The notes below the pieces were generated by a model. That model saw only the letters and a list, made by a program, of their open reading frames with translations, was not told the DNA's origin and made no database searches. Below are positions 5,615 through 15,900 of a stretch of DNA of 22,619 nucleotides, in pieces. Each line of letters begins with the position of its first letter. Position 1 is the first letter of the stretch. Where the stretch lies: positions 1 to 22,619 of the IMG/VR virus record IMGVR_UViG_3300030102_004066; one strand, given 5' to 3'. The translations under genes and the position numbers were made by a program. Origin of the DNA: a virus.

Positions 5615-7849
5615 TCAGGCGATTGCGAAAAACAGATAACTGCCGCCACTAGTGTTCAGCGCAGCAGGTGCAGACGATGTAACTGTAAACCCAGCATTGA
5701 GCGGGTCAATGTAATCGGTGCCGGTAATTGGATAAGAACCACCAACATTTAGTCGAATGTAAGGATCATTGCCGCTTACGATGCCTTGATTGCTGTCCCA
5801 AACGTACCAATCACCAGTGCTGACTGCATCAGTGCGCTTGATCAATACATAACGAGCGCCTGCAGTAAACCCACAATCGACATTGATGTTATTACCAGTT
5901 CCTGAGTAACTGCCAATTTTGCTAATACCAGAAAGTGTTGCAAACAAAAGAGCAAAGTAATTTTCACCTGAGCTATTCATGCCTGAGCCTGGATGTGGCG
6001 AAAATGTTGTTGCCGTTGGTGTGCCAAAAATGTTATAATTGAAATTATATTCATCGTGGTCACTTTGTAACTGAATCCCCGTCGCAAGGTCGCTACTGCG
6101 TCCAACAAGCCATTGAGAGTTGCCGTCATGTCTTTTGGCAATAATAAGGTCAGGAGTAACCCCTAGATTGTGAGTAACGTTTAAGGTGCTGCCCGTGCCT
6201 TCATAAAAGACAACATCGAAAAATCCAGGTGCTCGACGAAATACATGAGTGATTTTATCTGTATTTGCAGTTCCTGTTTCACCAGATCTATTAAAGCCCA
6301 GCATATTGTCCCAAAAATTGTATGTTTGAGTTACTGCTGCATCAGTAAAAGAAGTGTAAATATAGTTTCCCCCAGAGAGCCTTAGCCTCAAAAAACTATT
6401 ATTTGAGTTTGCTTGTGCGTGAATGATGTTCATGTCAGCAACATGCCCTAAATAGCCTCTAACGCTTGTATCGGTGGCAAACTCATAATCAGCATTGAAA
6501 ACATCCGTTCCAGCGGTAGGCGGCTTGTTAGGGCGTCGGATTGCAATGTAAACGTATGAATCGTTGCTGCCGTTAACATCGCCGTCACTAGAGGTGAACC
6601 TGAATCCCGTGGGTGTCAAGGCCATAAGGGATTTAGTAAATTCAGCGTTGTTATTGTTTGCTTCCAGTAAAACATCGTCTTGGCCGTCAAAGATCCCCCT
6701 CATATTGTCAAATATCATCCAATCTTTTGAGCTGTTTGTTCGCTTAATAAGCACCCACTGAGGCTCAAAACCTAAAACTATTTCATTGCCGCTTGCGCCG
6801 GTTCCGCGATAACTACCGCAAACGCTGTAAACTTCTTCATCGTCATAAGTAGGTCCGGCATAACCTGAGAAATAATTTGCATCGTAGGCTTGAACAAGAG
6901 TGCCTGACGACTGAAGATTGCCAACGCGATACCTCTCCCCTGAAGCAGCAAAAATTGCGTCGGACAACTCATCCCATTTATTTTGACCAGAAACAGTATA
7001 TCTAACAGATGCGATATCGGCGTAACTGGTATTAACACTAGAATTATAGAAAAATCTATACGTACCAGTTCCGCTTGGGCCGCTTACGCCAAAGCCGTAG
7101 TAACTCTGCGCGAAACTTACTTCCTGATAAGAAGTGTTCGGTTGGTGGGCAAAAATGTAAGCAACATAACTTTTGCCGCTACCGTTTACAGCGTTATCAG
7201 TGCCTAACTCAAACGTAGAGCTGTTTACGGTGCCAATATAAGTACGCGAAACTGCGCCATCGGTAGAGTTAAGCTTGAGAAGATTGTTGCCGCTTAAATT
7301 TCCTGTAGATACACTTCGATGCCAGACCCACCAATCATCCGAATGTGAAGTGCATTTAACAACTACAGCTCCAGGGGTTGAACCTAAGCTGTGGGCAACT
7401 GTGCGACCAGATGTGCCGTTTCCTGTATATTTAACAACGTCAAAGAAACCAGGCGCTTTGCGAAACGTCCAGGAGACATGCTCTGTGCCGTAACTAGCAT
7501 CGTTGGAATTTTCAAAAAAATTGCCACCTAGGGTATAACCATCAGAATTAAAAGAAGTTAAACCATCGTTCTGGGTGGAAGTTATACCGCTGCTAGTTGG
7601 TCCGTTAAAGAACCTACCACCTTGTGGGCCAGTTCCATTTTCTGTATCATAAATAGTTCCGTAATTATTACTGCTATCTCTCACCTTCGACCAAACCATG
7701 CCGCCTTCACCTGCTAAATCAATGCCATTTTGAATTTGCAGAGTGTTTCGTGTACCGTTAAATAAAAACGTACTAAAAAGATCGTCAACGTAAACACGAT
7801 CAGCCGCTCCACCAGCAGCGGACATTAACTTTGCGGTGATGGGATCCAT
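5615..7849 (-). CDS. large tail fiber/adhesin with four related DUF7483-like repeats
   Basis: 744 residues, rich in Asn, Ser, Thr, Gly and Tyr, with only three Cys. It contains four copies of a beta-rich module of about 100 residues: residues 132-234, 341-437, 540-637 and 641-743. Copies 1 and 3 begin KAPGFFDVV/RAPGFFDVV and go on with a HSLG/HNLG..P motif; copies 2 and 4 carry VLIKRT, DW and a D..(R/Q)GI motif. All end in a hydrophobic strand such as SYVAYIFA, SYVYIAI, NYFALLFA or SYLFFAIA. I associate such modules with DUF7483-type proteins of marine phages, thought to be sugar-binding fiber parts. Gene order (J, fibers, this protein, fiber chaperone) supports a receptor-binding role. Start: ATG at 7849 with GAGGA just upstream overlapping the preceding stop region. 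Confidence 0.8.
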   Translation of the reverse strand: MDPITAKLMSAAGGAADRVYVDDLFSTFLFNGTRNTLQIQNGIDLAGEGGMVWSKVRDSSNNYGTIYDTENGTGPQGGRFFNGPTSSGITSTQNDGLTSFNSDGYTLGGNFFENSNDASYGTEHVSWTFRKAPGFFDVVKYTGNGTSGRTVAHSLGSTPGAVVVKCTSHSDDWWVWHRSVSTGNLSGNNLLKLNSTDGAVSRTYIGTVNSSTFELGTDNAVNGSGKSYVAYIFAHQPNTSYQEVSFAQSYYGFGVSGPSGTGTYRFFYNSSVNTSYADIASVRYTVSGQNKWDELSDAIFAASGERYRVGNLQSSGTLVQAYDANYFSGYAGPTYDDEEVYSVCGSYRGTGASGNEIVLGFEPQWVLIKRTNSSKDWMIFDNMRGIFDGQDDVLLEANNNNAEFTKSLMALTPTGFRFTSSDGDVNGSNDSYVYIAIRRPNKPPTAGTDVFNADYEFATDTSVRGYLGHVADMNIIHAQANSNNSFLRLRLSGGNYIYTSFTDAAVTQTYNFWDNMLGFNRSGETGTANTDKITHVFRRAPGFFDVVFYEGTGSTLNVTHNLGVTPDLIIAKRHDGNSQWLVGRSSDLATGIQLQSDHDEYNFNYNIFGTPTATTFSPHPGSGMNSSGENYFALLFATLSGISKIGSYSGTGNNINVDCGFTAGARYVLIKRTDAVSTGDWYVWDSNQGIVSGNDPYIRLNVGGSYPITGTDYIDPLNAGFTVTSSAPAALNTSGGSYLFFAIA
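5621..7456 (-). repeat. four internal protein repeats in A-B-A-B order
   Basis: The repeats lie at 7148-7456 (A), 6539-6829 (B), 5939-6232 (A) and 5621-5929 (B). A copies share APGFFDVV, B copies share VLIKRT. The order suggests duplication of an A-B pair with a spacer of about 100 residues kept between the first A and first B but not between the second pair. The DNA has diverged, so the duplication is old. Confidence 0.65.
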
Positions 7850-7855
7850 GCTTCC

Positions 7856-8647
7856 TCAGTTGACGTAATCGACGAGTGACGCACCGCGATACCGCGTCCC
7901 GCCATCATCAGTCACAAAGAAGAATAGATGAGTTTTGCCCGTGGTCAAAGTTGGCGCGGTGTCAGCAGGAAACTTGACGCTGGAAGGCCACGTCACCGTT
8001 CCAGACGTATGCGTTAACTCAAGCACGAAGCTGCCAACCGTTCCAGAAGCCGGCGGATTGGTAAACGTAAACGTTGAGTTGCCGCTGATGGTTTTGGTGA
8101 AGTAGTTGCCGGTGGAAAGGTCAATTGCGAGCGCACTAACGGCCTCAGCAACCTGCTCATAAGGACCATCAAGCTTGACGCCACCGTTATGGATCGTTTG
8201 GGGCGTAAAAGTCTGTGCGGCACTAAATGTTTGAGCTACGTCAGTCTTGGCGGTGTCGGCATCATATGCCTGAACATCACTACCAATCGCCACCCCAAGA
8301 CTGGTTCGTGCTGTTGCACCATTCTCTGCAACAAAGGTTGAACCGTTTCCAACAATGACGTTGCCGTCAGTGACAGCAAGCCCGGCGACCGCAGTCAGCT
8401 TGGCGCTGTACGCCTGTACGTTGCTGCCAACGTCTCCATCTACAAGAATGGTGTTACCAGCCGGAAGGTTTGCGTCGTATGCCTGAACTGAACTGCCAAT
8501 ATCGCTGTCAACAACGACGTTTGAGCCGCCATTTTGCAGCGTTCCTGTAAAGTTGGCAGTCGTTTGGGTCAGGGTGACGAGGTCATCGACACTCAGCGTT
8601 TGGGTGCTACTAGTGATCGTGTCAACTTTTACCGTTCCAAACGCCAT
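7856..8647 (-). CDS. tail fiber protein with VQAYDA repeats
   Basis: 263 residues, Ala/Thr/Val/Gly-rich. Three repeats centred on SVQAYDA/NVQAYSA/DVQAYDA (near residues 53, 76 and 125) precede a segment with ATARTSLGVAIG, a pattern common in phage fiber shafts where trimers are built from short beta repeats. The C-terminal part (YFTKTISGNSTFTFTNPP, then SFVLELTH, VTWPSSVKFP and HLFFFVTDDGGTRYRGASL) matches a C-terminal fiber domain I have seen in many phage tail proteins. It lies 6 bases before the 744-residue protein and after a 45-base spacer behind two tiny ORFs. The spacer has a TATAAC that could be a -10 element, but no convincing -35. Confidence 0.75.
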   Translation of the reverse strand: MAFGTVKVDTITSSTQTLSVDDLVTLTQTTANFTGTLQNGGSNVVVDSDIGSSVQAYDANLPAGNTILVDGDVGSNVQAYSAKLTAVAGLAVTDGNVIVGNGSTFVAENGATARTSLGVAIGSDVQAYDADTAKTDVAQTFSAAQTFTPQTIHNGGVKLDGPYEQVAEAVSALAIDLSTGNYFTKTISGNSTFTFTNPPASGTVGSFVLELTHTSGTVTWPSSVKFPADTAPTLTTGKTHLFFFVTDDGGTRYRGASLVDYVN

Positions 8648-8692
8648 CGGTTGATTAGCAGTGGGGCCGTTATATCAAGTGTAGTGCCTTGT

Positions 8693-8776
8693 CTAGCCTT
8701 TAACGATCAGCTTGGTGGCGCTGACGGCTGTTCCAGCAAACACATCTGGATAATCCGGGTCAGGGCTGATTGCCAT
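8693..8776 (-). CDS. tiny ORF (27 aa), second half of a possible frameshifted gene
   Basis: An ATG at 8776 gives MAISPDPDYPDVFAGTAVSA followed by TKLIVKG and TAG. It overlaps the end of the 48-codon ORF by 17 bases in the +1 frame. The chain of small hydrophobic residues ending in LIVKG looks like the last strand of a domain. There is no strong Shine-Dalgarno. Either it is a separate tiny gene translated by coupling, or the two pieces were one gene of about 75 residues broken by an indel near 8770, or they are joined by recoding. I cannot choose from sequence alone. Confidence 0.4.
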   Translation of the reverse strand: MAISPDPDYPDVFAGTAVSATKLIVKG

Positions 8777-8906
8777 CACCGTCAGTGCTCAGCACCTGAC
8801 CGTTTAATCCGTTGCCGTTAGGCAACTTCAGCTTGTTGTCCGCTGCAGTTGCCGAGGCTTTAATTTTTACATAGCCAGTTGTTTGGCCTTTTAGTCGAAT
8901 TCCCAT
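8760..8906 (-). CDS. short fiber-like protein (48 aa), possibly truncated
   Basis: The start codon shares a base with the stop of the collagen-like fiber gene (TAATG at 8904-8908), good evidence that it is translated. The 48 residues begin [20 protein letters not shown] and continue AADNKLKLPNGNGLNGQVLS and TDGDGNQP. This is the usual start of phage fiber head-binding segments of the G.V.LKAP...NTLTLP.GNG..GQ.L.TDG type, where a Trp-containing strand normally follows TDG. Here a TGA stops it. The next 24 codons are open in the +1 frame (see the 8693-8776 entry). A damaged fiber gene or a very small accessory protein are both possible. Confidence 0.5.
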   Translation of the reverse strand: MGIRLKGQTTGYVKIKASATAADNKLKLPNGNGLNGQVLSTDGDGNQP

Positions 8907-11611
8907 TAGATAACTACCCAGAAACTACCGCTAGGCACCGTAACTGTAACAGCGTTGTTAATGGTTAACGGACCTGCAGAAATTACGTTTTTACCAGTTC
9001 CAATCGTATAGCTGGTGGTAATGGTGTTGTCATGTTCAAGCGCCCACTTATCACTCCCCCCACCAGTGGCGCCTGAAGCAGCGTTTGTCCAGCTGATGGC
9101 ACCTGATGCGCCTCCACTTGTAAGCACTTGACCACTAGTGCCGTAGTTCGCTCCAGCAATGCCTACCTGTCCGGCTGGGCCAACACGAACACGTTCAGTG
9201 CCCTCAGTTGTAATTTTGAAATGACCATTAGATCCAGTATCAACAACTTCCGCTTCTGTATTCCCCTCAGTAATTTTGTCAGGATCAGCAGCTGTTCCAC
9301 TTGACGCAGCTGTAATCCGCCCCTGGTCATCAACAGTAATGCTGCTAAGCGTATAACTACCAGCAGTAACAGTAGTGTCAGCCAACTTCGCAGCTGTTAC
9401 TGCATCGTCAGCGATGTAAGCAGTGGCAATCGGCGTTGCGTTCCAAACACCTGTTGCAAGGGTGCCGACTGCAGTCAGGCTTGAGGTAACAACTGCGCTG
9501 CCCAGGCTTGTTGCATCAAGAACCTTGGTGCCCGCAATACGGAACTCTTTGGCACTGGCGATGTTGACGTGCTCAGAGAAGTCCCAGCTGTCGGTGCTGT
9601 TCGTCCAGACAATCGTGTGGTCCGTTGCACCCTTGAGTGTGATGCCGCCACCGTTAGCCGTGGCATCTGTTGGGGTGGAAACACTGCCAAGCTCGATGTT
9701 CTTATCATCGACGCTCAGCGTTGTGCTGTTGACAGTTGTTGTTGTCCCGTTGACCGTAAGGTTTCCGGCAATCGTGATGTTGTCTTCAAGCTTTGCTGAG
9801 GTAATTGCCCCATCAGCGATTTCGCTGGTGCTAATCGTTCCAGATGAAGCAGACGTAATCCGACCTTGCGCGTCAACAGTGATGTCTGCTGCCGTGTAAC
9901 TTCCAGCCGTCACAGATGTATCTGCCAGCTTCGCTGCAGTTACAACGTCATCGTCGATTGTGAAAGTAGCACCACTGTTTGAAACAGTGATATCTCCTTT
10001 ATCACCATCAGTAATTGTTTGATCGACCCAAGCCAAAGCACCTGAGCCGTCTGTTTTCAAGACTTGGTTTGCTGAACCTGCAGTAGCAGGCATCGTAAAT
10101 GTAATGTTGCCACTAAAATCGCTGTGCGCTGGAGCCTTAATTGCTGCGTAATGAGCATTGCTGACTTCGCAGTACAAGCGAACTTCTGACTGCGAACCAG
10201 AGTTTTTAATTCCAAGAATTCCACTGGAAATGAACTTAGAGTTCATATCCAGATCACCACCAAGTTGCGGGGTGGTATCTAAAACAATGTCTGTGCCTCC
10301 ATTGGCACCATCAGCACCGTCCGCACCAGCAGGCCCTTGAGCACCAGTAGCTCCTGTTGCTCCAGTGGCGCCCCTAGGAATGGAAAAATCAAATGTCGCA
10401 GCAGAACTACTACCGCTATTCGTAACGGTTGCGCTTGAACCAGCGGCACCTGTAGTGACTGTTCCGACAGAGATTGTCGCTGCTGCACCATCAGACCCAT
10501 CTGCTCCGGCAGCGCCATCAGCGCCAGCTGGACCCGTAGCGCCAGTTGCTCCAGTGGCGCCTGTAGCTCCCCTAGGAATGCTGAAATCCAGTGTTGCAGC
10601 GGAGCTACTGCCACTGTTTGTGACTGTTGCGTTGGATCCTGCGGCACCTGTCGTAACCGTTCCAACAGCAACTGTTGCGGCTGCTCCGTCTGCTCCATCT
10701 GCTCCATCTGCTCCGGCAGCGCCAGTAGCTCCGGTCGCTCCTGTATTCCCTGTTGCTCCAGTAGCGCCTCTTGGAATAGTGAAATTTAAAGTTGCAGCGG
10801 TACTTGTTCCTGTATTTGTTACTGATGCATTAGTGCCTGCATTACCAGTAGTGGTCGTGCCAATGCTTATTGTTGCTGAGCCTTGGGCTCCATCTTGACC
10901 AGCAGGTCCTTGTGGGCCTGTCGCACCAGTAGCTCCACGGGGGACTGTGAAATTAAGGACAGCAGCTGTGCTTGTCCCAGTATTTGTTACTGACGCATTT
11001 GATCCTGCGGTGCCGGTTGTCGTAGTGCCAATGCTTACGGTTGCAGAGCCATCAGCTCCATCTGCTCCTGCAGGACCCTGGGGTCCGGTTGCTCCTGTTG
11101 CACCAGTTGCTCCAGTAGCGCCGGCAGGGCCTTGAGGTCCAGTCGCGCCATCGGCGCCATCGGCTCCAGCCGCACCAGTTGCCCCAGTCGCGCCTGTAGC
11201 TCCTTGTGGAATTGAAAACGCAAAAACAGCTGCGTTAGAAGTTCCTGTATTTGTAACTGTGGCGCTTGAGCCAGGCGTGCCTGTACTAACTGTGCCAACA
11301 GCAATAGTTGCAGCTGCTCCATCAGCGCCGTCTGCCCCAGCTGCTCCAGTTGCCCCAGCTGCGCCTGTTGCGCCTGTTGCACCTTGTGGTCCAGTCGCAC
11401 CCTGAGGACCTGTAGCTCCAGTTGCGCCATCCGCTCCGTCAGCGCCTGCTGGACCTTGAGCGCCAGTAGCACCAGTTTCACCCTGAGGACCCTGAGGCCC
11501 GGTCGCACCAGTCGGACCTGCTGGCCCTTGAGCGCCTGTGGCTCCGCGAAGACCAGTAGTAAGGACCAGGGAGGAGGTAGTGACCTTGGTAACAACAACT
11601 TTGTTAGTCAT
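8906..11611 (-). CDS. collagen-like tail fiber protein
   Basis: 901 residues. Residues 1-20 ([13 protein letters not shown]...) are a short head. Residues 23-438 alternate collagen Gly-X-Y tracts (mostly [12 protein letters not shown]) with five copies of a 40-residue beta-like module that starts A-T-(I/V)-x-(V/I)-G-T and ends F-(S/T)-(I/V)-P-(Q/R)-G-A-T-G. Residues 470-530 hold a fiber domain with EVRLYCE and [15 protein letters not shown]. Two related repeats with [15 protein letters not shown] (about 559) and [15 protein letters not shown] (about 740), each followed by I(T/S)(V)D(A/D)QGRIT, form the shaft. The end contains [13 protein letters not shown] and SGSFWVVI, a likely trimer tip. 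Such proteins form long trimeric side or tip fibers. The gene overlaps its upstream neighbour by ATGA. Confidence 0.9.
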   Translation of the reverse strand: MTNKVVVTKVTTSSLVLTTGLRGATGAQGPAGPTGATGPQGPQGETGATGAQGPAGADGADGATGATGPQGATGPQGATGATGAAGATGAAGADGADGAAATIAVGTVSTGTPGSSATVTNTGTSNAAVFAFSIPQGATGATGATGAAGADGADGATGPQGPAGATGATGATGATGPQGPAGADGADGSATVSIGTTTTGTAGSNASVTNTGTSTAAVLNFTVPRGATGATGPQGPAGQDGAQGSATISIGTTTTGNAGTNASVTNTGTSTAATLNFTIPRGATGATGNTGATGATGAAGADGADGADGAAATVAVGTVTTGAAGSNATVTNSGSSSAATLDFSIPRGATGATGATGATGPAGADGAAGADGSDGAAATISVGTVTTGAAGSSATVTNSGSSSAATFDFSIPRGATGATGATGAQGPAGADGADGANGGTDIVLDTTPQLGGDLDMNSKFISSGILGIKNSGSQSEVRLYCEVSNAHYAAIKAPAHSDFSGNITFTMPATAGSANQVLKTDGSGALAWVDQTITDGDKGDITVSNSGATFTIDDDVVTAAKLADTSVTAGSYTAADITVDAQGRITSASSGTISTSEIADGAITSAKLEDNITIAGNLTVNGTTTTVNSTTLSVDDKNIELGSVSTPTDATANGGGITLKGATDHTIVWTNSTDSWDFSEHVNIASAKEFRIAGTKVLDATSLGSAVVTSSLTAVGTLATGVWNATPIATAYIADDAVTAAKLADTTVTAGSYTLSSITVDDQGRITAASSGTAADPDKITEGNTEAEVVDTGSNGHFKITTEGTERVRVGPAGQVGIAGANYGTSGQVLTSGGASGAISWTNAASGATGGGSDKWALEHDNTITTSYTIGTGKNVISAGPLTINNAVTVTVPSGSFWVVI
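10298..11545 (-). repeat. collagen tracts interleaved with five 40-residue modules
   Basis: Five modules lie at residues 100-140, 189-229, 245-285, 310-350 and 377-417 of the fiber, each flanked by Gly-X-Y tracts. Modules 4 and 5 are most alike, as are 2 and 3, pointing to stepwise duplication. The repetitive DNA leaves long open frames on the other strand and frames that are not genes. Confidence 0.85.
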
Positions 11612-11949
11612 GGTGTTGTGTAACCTTGGCTGACGAAAATAATGCCCTCTAAGTAATACTCTCGTATTCCTCCAGAGTCTTCCAAAAGCACGTCATATCG
11701 CAACTCATTAGGGAACGAGGCCGTTTGCGTGTCAGTCACGCTTAACGTAATCTTGCCTTCAGATCGATTGACGTACGTAATCGAAAAATCGGCTGATTTC
11801 GTGGTGCGGTCTTCGTTCCAAGCCTGGGCGTAAACGGTATAACCCGTCAGGTCGATAGCAGCATCACTACCGTCCTTAAACTGCAAGTCAAGCGAAAAAT
11901 CAGCCCGACGCTGCAGCGTGAAATTATACGTGCCAGGTTGAACGGCCAT
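11608..11949 (-). CDS. small beta-structured tail protein, BppU N-terminal-like
   Basis: 113 residues: [20 protein letters not shown], then [20 protein letters not shown], a middle with [15 protein letters not shown] and an end with [20 protein letters not shown]. The G.Y.FT...G..F...... (D/N)G...DLTGYT pattern is typical of small phage tail proteins related to the N-terminal domain of baseplate upper protein BppU, an Ig-like beta fold that docks fibers to the tail. Position between the S74 fiber and the collagen fiber, with an ATGA overlap into the latter, supports a connector role. No Shine-Dalgarno is visible; the 27 bases before the start follow the S74 fiber gene. Confidence 0.7.
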   Translation of the reverse strand: MAVQPGTYNFTLQRRADFSLDLQFKDGSDAAIDLTGYTVYAQAWNEDRTTKSADFSITYVNRSEGKITLSVTDTQTASFPNELRYDVLLEDSGGIREYYLEGIIFVSQGYTTP

Positions 11950-11976
11950 AAGTAGGTCACGTCAAAGGGATTGTAC

Positions 11977-12882
11977 TCAGGCCGCTTCAAGGGCGGCAAC
12001 CTTAGTTTCAAGCGTTTCAATCTTGACGATTGCTTCTTGCAAAGCCGCAGTCAGCAGCGGAACAAGCTTTGCCTGATCAATGCCCTGCATCACAGCATTG
12101 CCTTCATCATCAACTTCGTTATACGTTCCAATGACAGCCTCCGGAACTACGGCCTGCGCTTCATGCGCTAGGAAGCCATCAACTGTTGTTTCCGGTGCAA
12201 CAATAAAATTAAATCGCTTGGGAAGCAGCTGTTTTACACGAGTGATCCCATCAGTAAGCGCGGCAACGTTTTCCTTAAGCCGGTAGTCCGATGAAGTGTT
12301 ATAGGCCGTAGAAGAGCTTGTGACAGAAATACTGCCAACTTGCGTTCCAGAACGTTGAAAAGAGAAAAGTTGACCGTTTTGATTTCTGTTTGCGTGGATT
12401 GCGACGTTGTCTTGACGGGAAATAAGTAACGATGATCCATCATTGCTTGTTTGAAATGTGCATCCAACGCTTGTGTTGCTTAATCCAGGGCTTGTAGACC
12501 CGTAATCTGCGATAAAAATATGCCCGCTGCCATCAACGCGAAAACGCTCTGAACCACCTGTAGAAATGCTGATTCGGTCAGCAGAACCACTAAAAATGCC
12601 GGTGTTTGTATCGTCTGCAAAACTCAGACCAGGACTGGAAGCACTGCCATCCTGAAGTAGCACCGTTCCATCCAGCTTTTGCATGGTGACCCATGCACTA
12701 TTTCCGCTGTTCCTCATTTTCAGCAGGCCAGAGCCTGAATCTGCCCACCACTGGTACGCATAGGTGGTTGAGGGCGCTGAACTACCGCTGTTATTGCTGA
12801 CAACCGCCGCCAAAGCGTTATTCAGATCGCTACGCACAGCCGCCCCAGTGCCGTTAGCGATCACGTAGTCGTGAGTAGCCAT
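11977..12882 (-). CDS. tail fiber with C-terminal S74 intramolecular chaperone
   Basis: 301 residues. The N-terminal part resembles fibers that attach to the tail by a small domain (MATHDYVIANGTGAAVRSDL, later YAYQWWADSGSGLLKMRNSG). Residues 85-190 carry beta repeats with SPGLSFADDTNTGIFSGSAD and GGSERFRVDGSGHIFI. From residue 197 there is a peptidase S74/endosialidase-type chaperone: SSDYRLKENV, then RVKQLLPKRFNF, GFLAHEAQAVVPEAV and a C-terminal coiled coil (ALQEAIVKIETLETKVAALE). In this family a Ser (here Ser198) and a Lys (Lys203) serve autocleavage, which releases the chaperone once the fiber trimer has folded. The gene directly follows J, the usual place for a fiber bound to the tail tip. 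Confidence 0.88.
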   Translation of the reverse strand: MATHDYVIANGTGAAVRSDLNNALAAVVSNNSGSSAPSTTYAYQWWADSGSGLLKMRNSGNSAWVTMQKLDGTVLLQDGSASSPGLSFADDTNTGIFSGSADRISISTGGSERFRVDGSGHIFIADYGSTSPGLSNTSVGCTFQTSNDGSSLLISRQDNVAIHANRNQNGQLFSFQRSGTQVGSISVTSSSTAYNTSSDYRLKENVAALTDGITRVKQLLPKRFNFIVAPETTVDGFLAHEAQAVVPEAVIGTYNEVDDEGNAVMQGIDQAKLVPLLTAALQEAIVKIETLETKVAALEAA

Positions 12883-12914
12883 TCTTAGCCCGAAAGGGAC
12901 AACATCACTTTATT

Positions 12915-15900
12915 TTATACGGCTTTGCCATAGCCCACAGCTGCATAGGTGAAGTTGCGATCAACGTTTGAATCACTCGAATCCAAAATGTCCACATCAA
13001 ATCCGGTGGCGCTGACGTTGCTCACGTTTAACCTTTCGCCATTGCCGAGATTGTGAACAGTAACCGCAACGCTTGGTAGATGCGTGTTTTCGCCTCCAGT
13101 AGCCGAGTTACCCGTAAAGAACCCTTTCCCGAAAGCAACACTCTTCGTGCTCGTACCAGAGGCAATAACCCCATCGCTGTTTTCTTGTCTTTGCTGGAAC
13201 AAGGCTCTGTAACCCAACTGACTGATCAAAATGTTCTGGGCTGCATCAGCAGTTGTTAGCTCAGCTTTGAATTGGAAGGCTCTGCCTTGGAACGTTCCAG
13301 AAACAACCTCCTGCCATGCTCCATACGTTGCGGAGGGGCTTGGCGCGTCTGAACTGCTTCTTAGATAAAGCTTTGCGTTGACTGCATCTGCGTCCCCGCC
13401 GTCAAAATCAGTCCAAGAGTCAACTAACGCGGTTCGAGAATCAACCAAGTCATCTGGGAAGAAAGCTGCTGTCGCAAGATGCCGCTCAATGTGAACCCCA
13501 TAATTGCCGCCTAAATCTAGTGTTCGTGAGAACTCATACTCCCCAGAGACTTCAAGGGCTCCTGCTATGACAAAAGAGCTAATTGAATCAAAGTTTGAAA
13601 CAGTATCAATCTTGCTGTCGCTATCAAGAATTAAAGCTTGCAGCGTGTCATCACGAAAACATTTGTCGTAGTTTCCTTGGAACTTTGGAGTATCGGCGTC
13701 CTCTCTGCGGGATTCAATGACTAAACGCTCAAATGTCTCAGGCAGTTGAACAAGCACGCTTGTTGCGTTTACGCTTTTATTCCCAAGGTCGTCTTCAAAC
13801 TTCGTAAATATTTCTCCAGGAATTAACGGAACAATTGCTTCGGTTGAGTTGCCTGGCACAGCAACAATTAGATCTGTTGAGTTGGGCCAAGTAGCGGACC
13901 CATCAGTCAAATTACTGTGTTTAATGTGGACTAGCCCATTGACCTTTACATCAACATCAACTGTTTTATCCCAGCGCAAGCGTGCGCTGTTGGAACTAAT
14001 CGGCTCAATCGACAGGTTCTGCACGTCTGCTGGAGGTGCTGTTTTCCCTGTCAACTGGAACGTTGCTGAAGCTACTGAGCTTTGCCTTTTGTAGAAGTTC
14101 CTCGCTACAACCTGAACTTCCAGCACCCCGGCTCGTAATGCTGTAAGCGTGATCGAAGGGTCAGACGTGGTTACAGATACAGCGTTGTCGTCATCTAGTT
14201 TGTACTTAACAACAAAATCTTGCAAAAATTTTCTGTCGTGTACCCAGCTCAATGAGAAGCCGGTGTGAACTGTTTGGCCTTCTTGATATAGATACTCCTG
14301 TCCGTCGAGACCTTCAACAGCATTAGGCTGCTCATTCAAATTACTAACATCTCTTTGAGTAAGATTTAGATCCCGCTCAACAGCAGCATAGATACTTTCG
14401 TTGTACTTAATTGCAGTGACGCCAAGCGTTCCATCCTCAGCATCAGCAACGCTAACAACGCGAAACTGCTGTGACTGAATGTCACTTGTTTGAATTAACC
14501 AAGGCGCGTTACTTGCTGGAGCCTCGCTAAACGCTGAAGAAACACTTACTGCTCTTCCGCTGATGCTGCTAATGCTGCGCGTTTCAACCAAGCCTGTCGG
14601 CAAAATGACAGACAGGGTAGGGCTGTTGCTCATGTTTACCGAGAGATTGCTGCTGCTATCTACTGTCACAACAGTTGTCGTAGACGAAGAGACACGACCA
14701 TTCCTTCTCGTTCCACCGCGCAGTGGATCTGCAATGTCAACAACCATTCCAGGGCGAAGAGCGATACCTGAATCAAGGCCAACCCCAAAGCTGCAGGTTT
14801 CATGCAACTCTTGCTCACTTAATAAGGACCATTTGCCAATTCGATTTGCTTGCCCTTGCGAATAGCAGCCAACAGCCTTGATGTCTTTGTTGTTTATGCC
14901 GTACTTGGCAACTGCGTCAGCATCTTCAACGTACTCAAAAGCAACCTCTCCCAGATCGTCGTAATTTTGATACGCAACAGTCGCAGTAGTGTGACGACTA
15001 TTTAGCGACGAGCCAGAGTAAGAGAACACTCCATCTATAACGTTGGCAGGACCTAAAGCATATTGCGCGTCTGAAGGTTTATCTTGTTGTAGAACAAAAG
15101 ATCCTGCGCCGTAGTACGAAATGCCACGAAAAATACTGCTCATTTCCTGGATTACGTTATAGACTTCTTTTCGCTGATTGATCAATAAATTACAGCTAAA
15201 TCTAGTCTCTAGTCCTCCTTTTCCGTTAGATACAAGCTCGTTACAATATTGACTAATTGAGAAAAAATCATAACGATCTAACGAGGCTTCTGGAATGCCA
15301 CACCCATATCTTTCATTAGTCAGCAAGTCCCACAAACACCATGCTGGATCAGAAGTCCACTCAGGGCTTGATTTAAATGTGCCGTTCCAAACACCCGAAT
15401 ATGTTATACGTCCTGGATGAGTAACAGTGTCAACCGTAGCGTTACTTGGGATCTGAACTTTGATTCCGCGAATAAGATACTTGCGCCTAGGTATGCCGCT
15501 AAACTGACTTGAATCAATACGCAATCCGACTAGAGCACTATTAGGGTATCGAAGCTTTGCATCAATTATTTCAGTATAACCTTGCCAGAAAGTGTCGTTT
15601 TCAAGTGTTACGCTATCAGAGTCGGCTGTGTTACGAACAACTTTTATATCAACCGGAAACTGGCCTGAAAGAGTTAATAAGTAGTCGCGCTGATAATTTG
15701 AGCTGCTTTTGCCTGATATAACGTCTGTTCGAACGGGGCTATATCCCCCTCCATTGTATTGAACTTGAATAGATAGACTGACGGACGTTCCAACAATATC
15801 TCCGTCGTCCTCTACTTTGCGAAGAGATGGGATGCTGATTGAAATTCGTACGCGATCGACATTAGAGTCAGTGATACTTCTTACAACAGGGGTTCCGTTT

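Noticed and set aside
10298-11545. Regular repeats that could suggest a CRISPR array or minisatellite
   Set aside because: The repeats are in-frame protein repeats of variable length and not direct DNA repeats with unique spacers.
10365-11598. Long open frames on the plus strand and in other minus frames across the collagen region (Ala/Pro/Val-rich or Gln/Leu-rich)
   Set aside because: They mirror the Gly-X-Y and GAT codon repeats of the fiber gene; their composition is low-complexity and no start signal or domain supports them.
12881-12915. TATAAAATA between J and the S74 fiber gene, like a T4-type late promoter
   Set aside because: One base too long for the TATAAATA consensus and overlapping the J stop codon; no sigma-55-type system is visible in the window.
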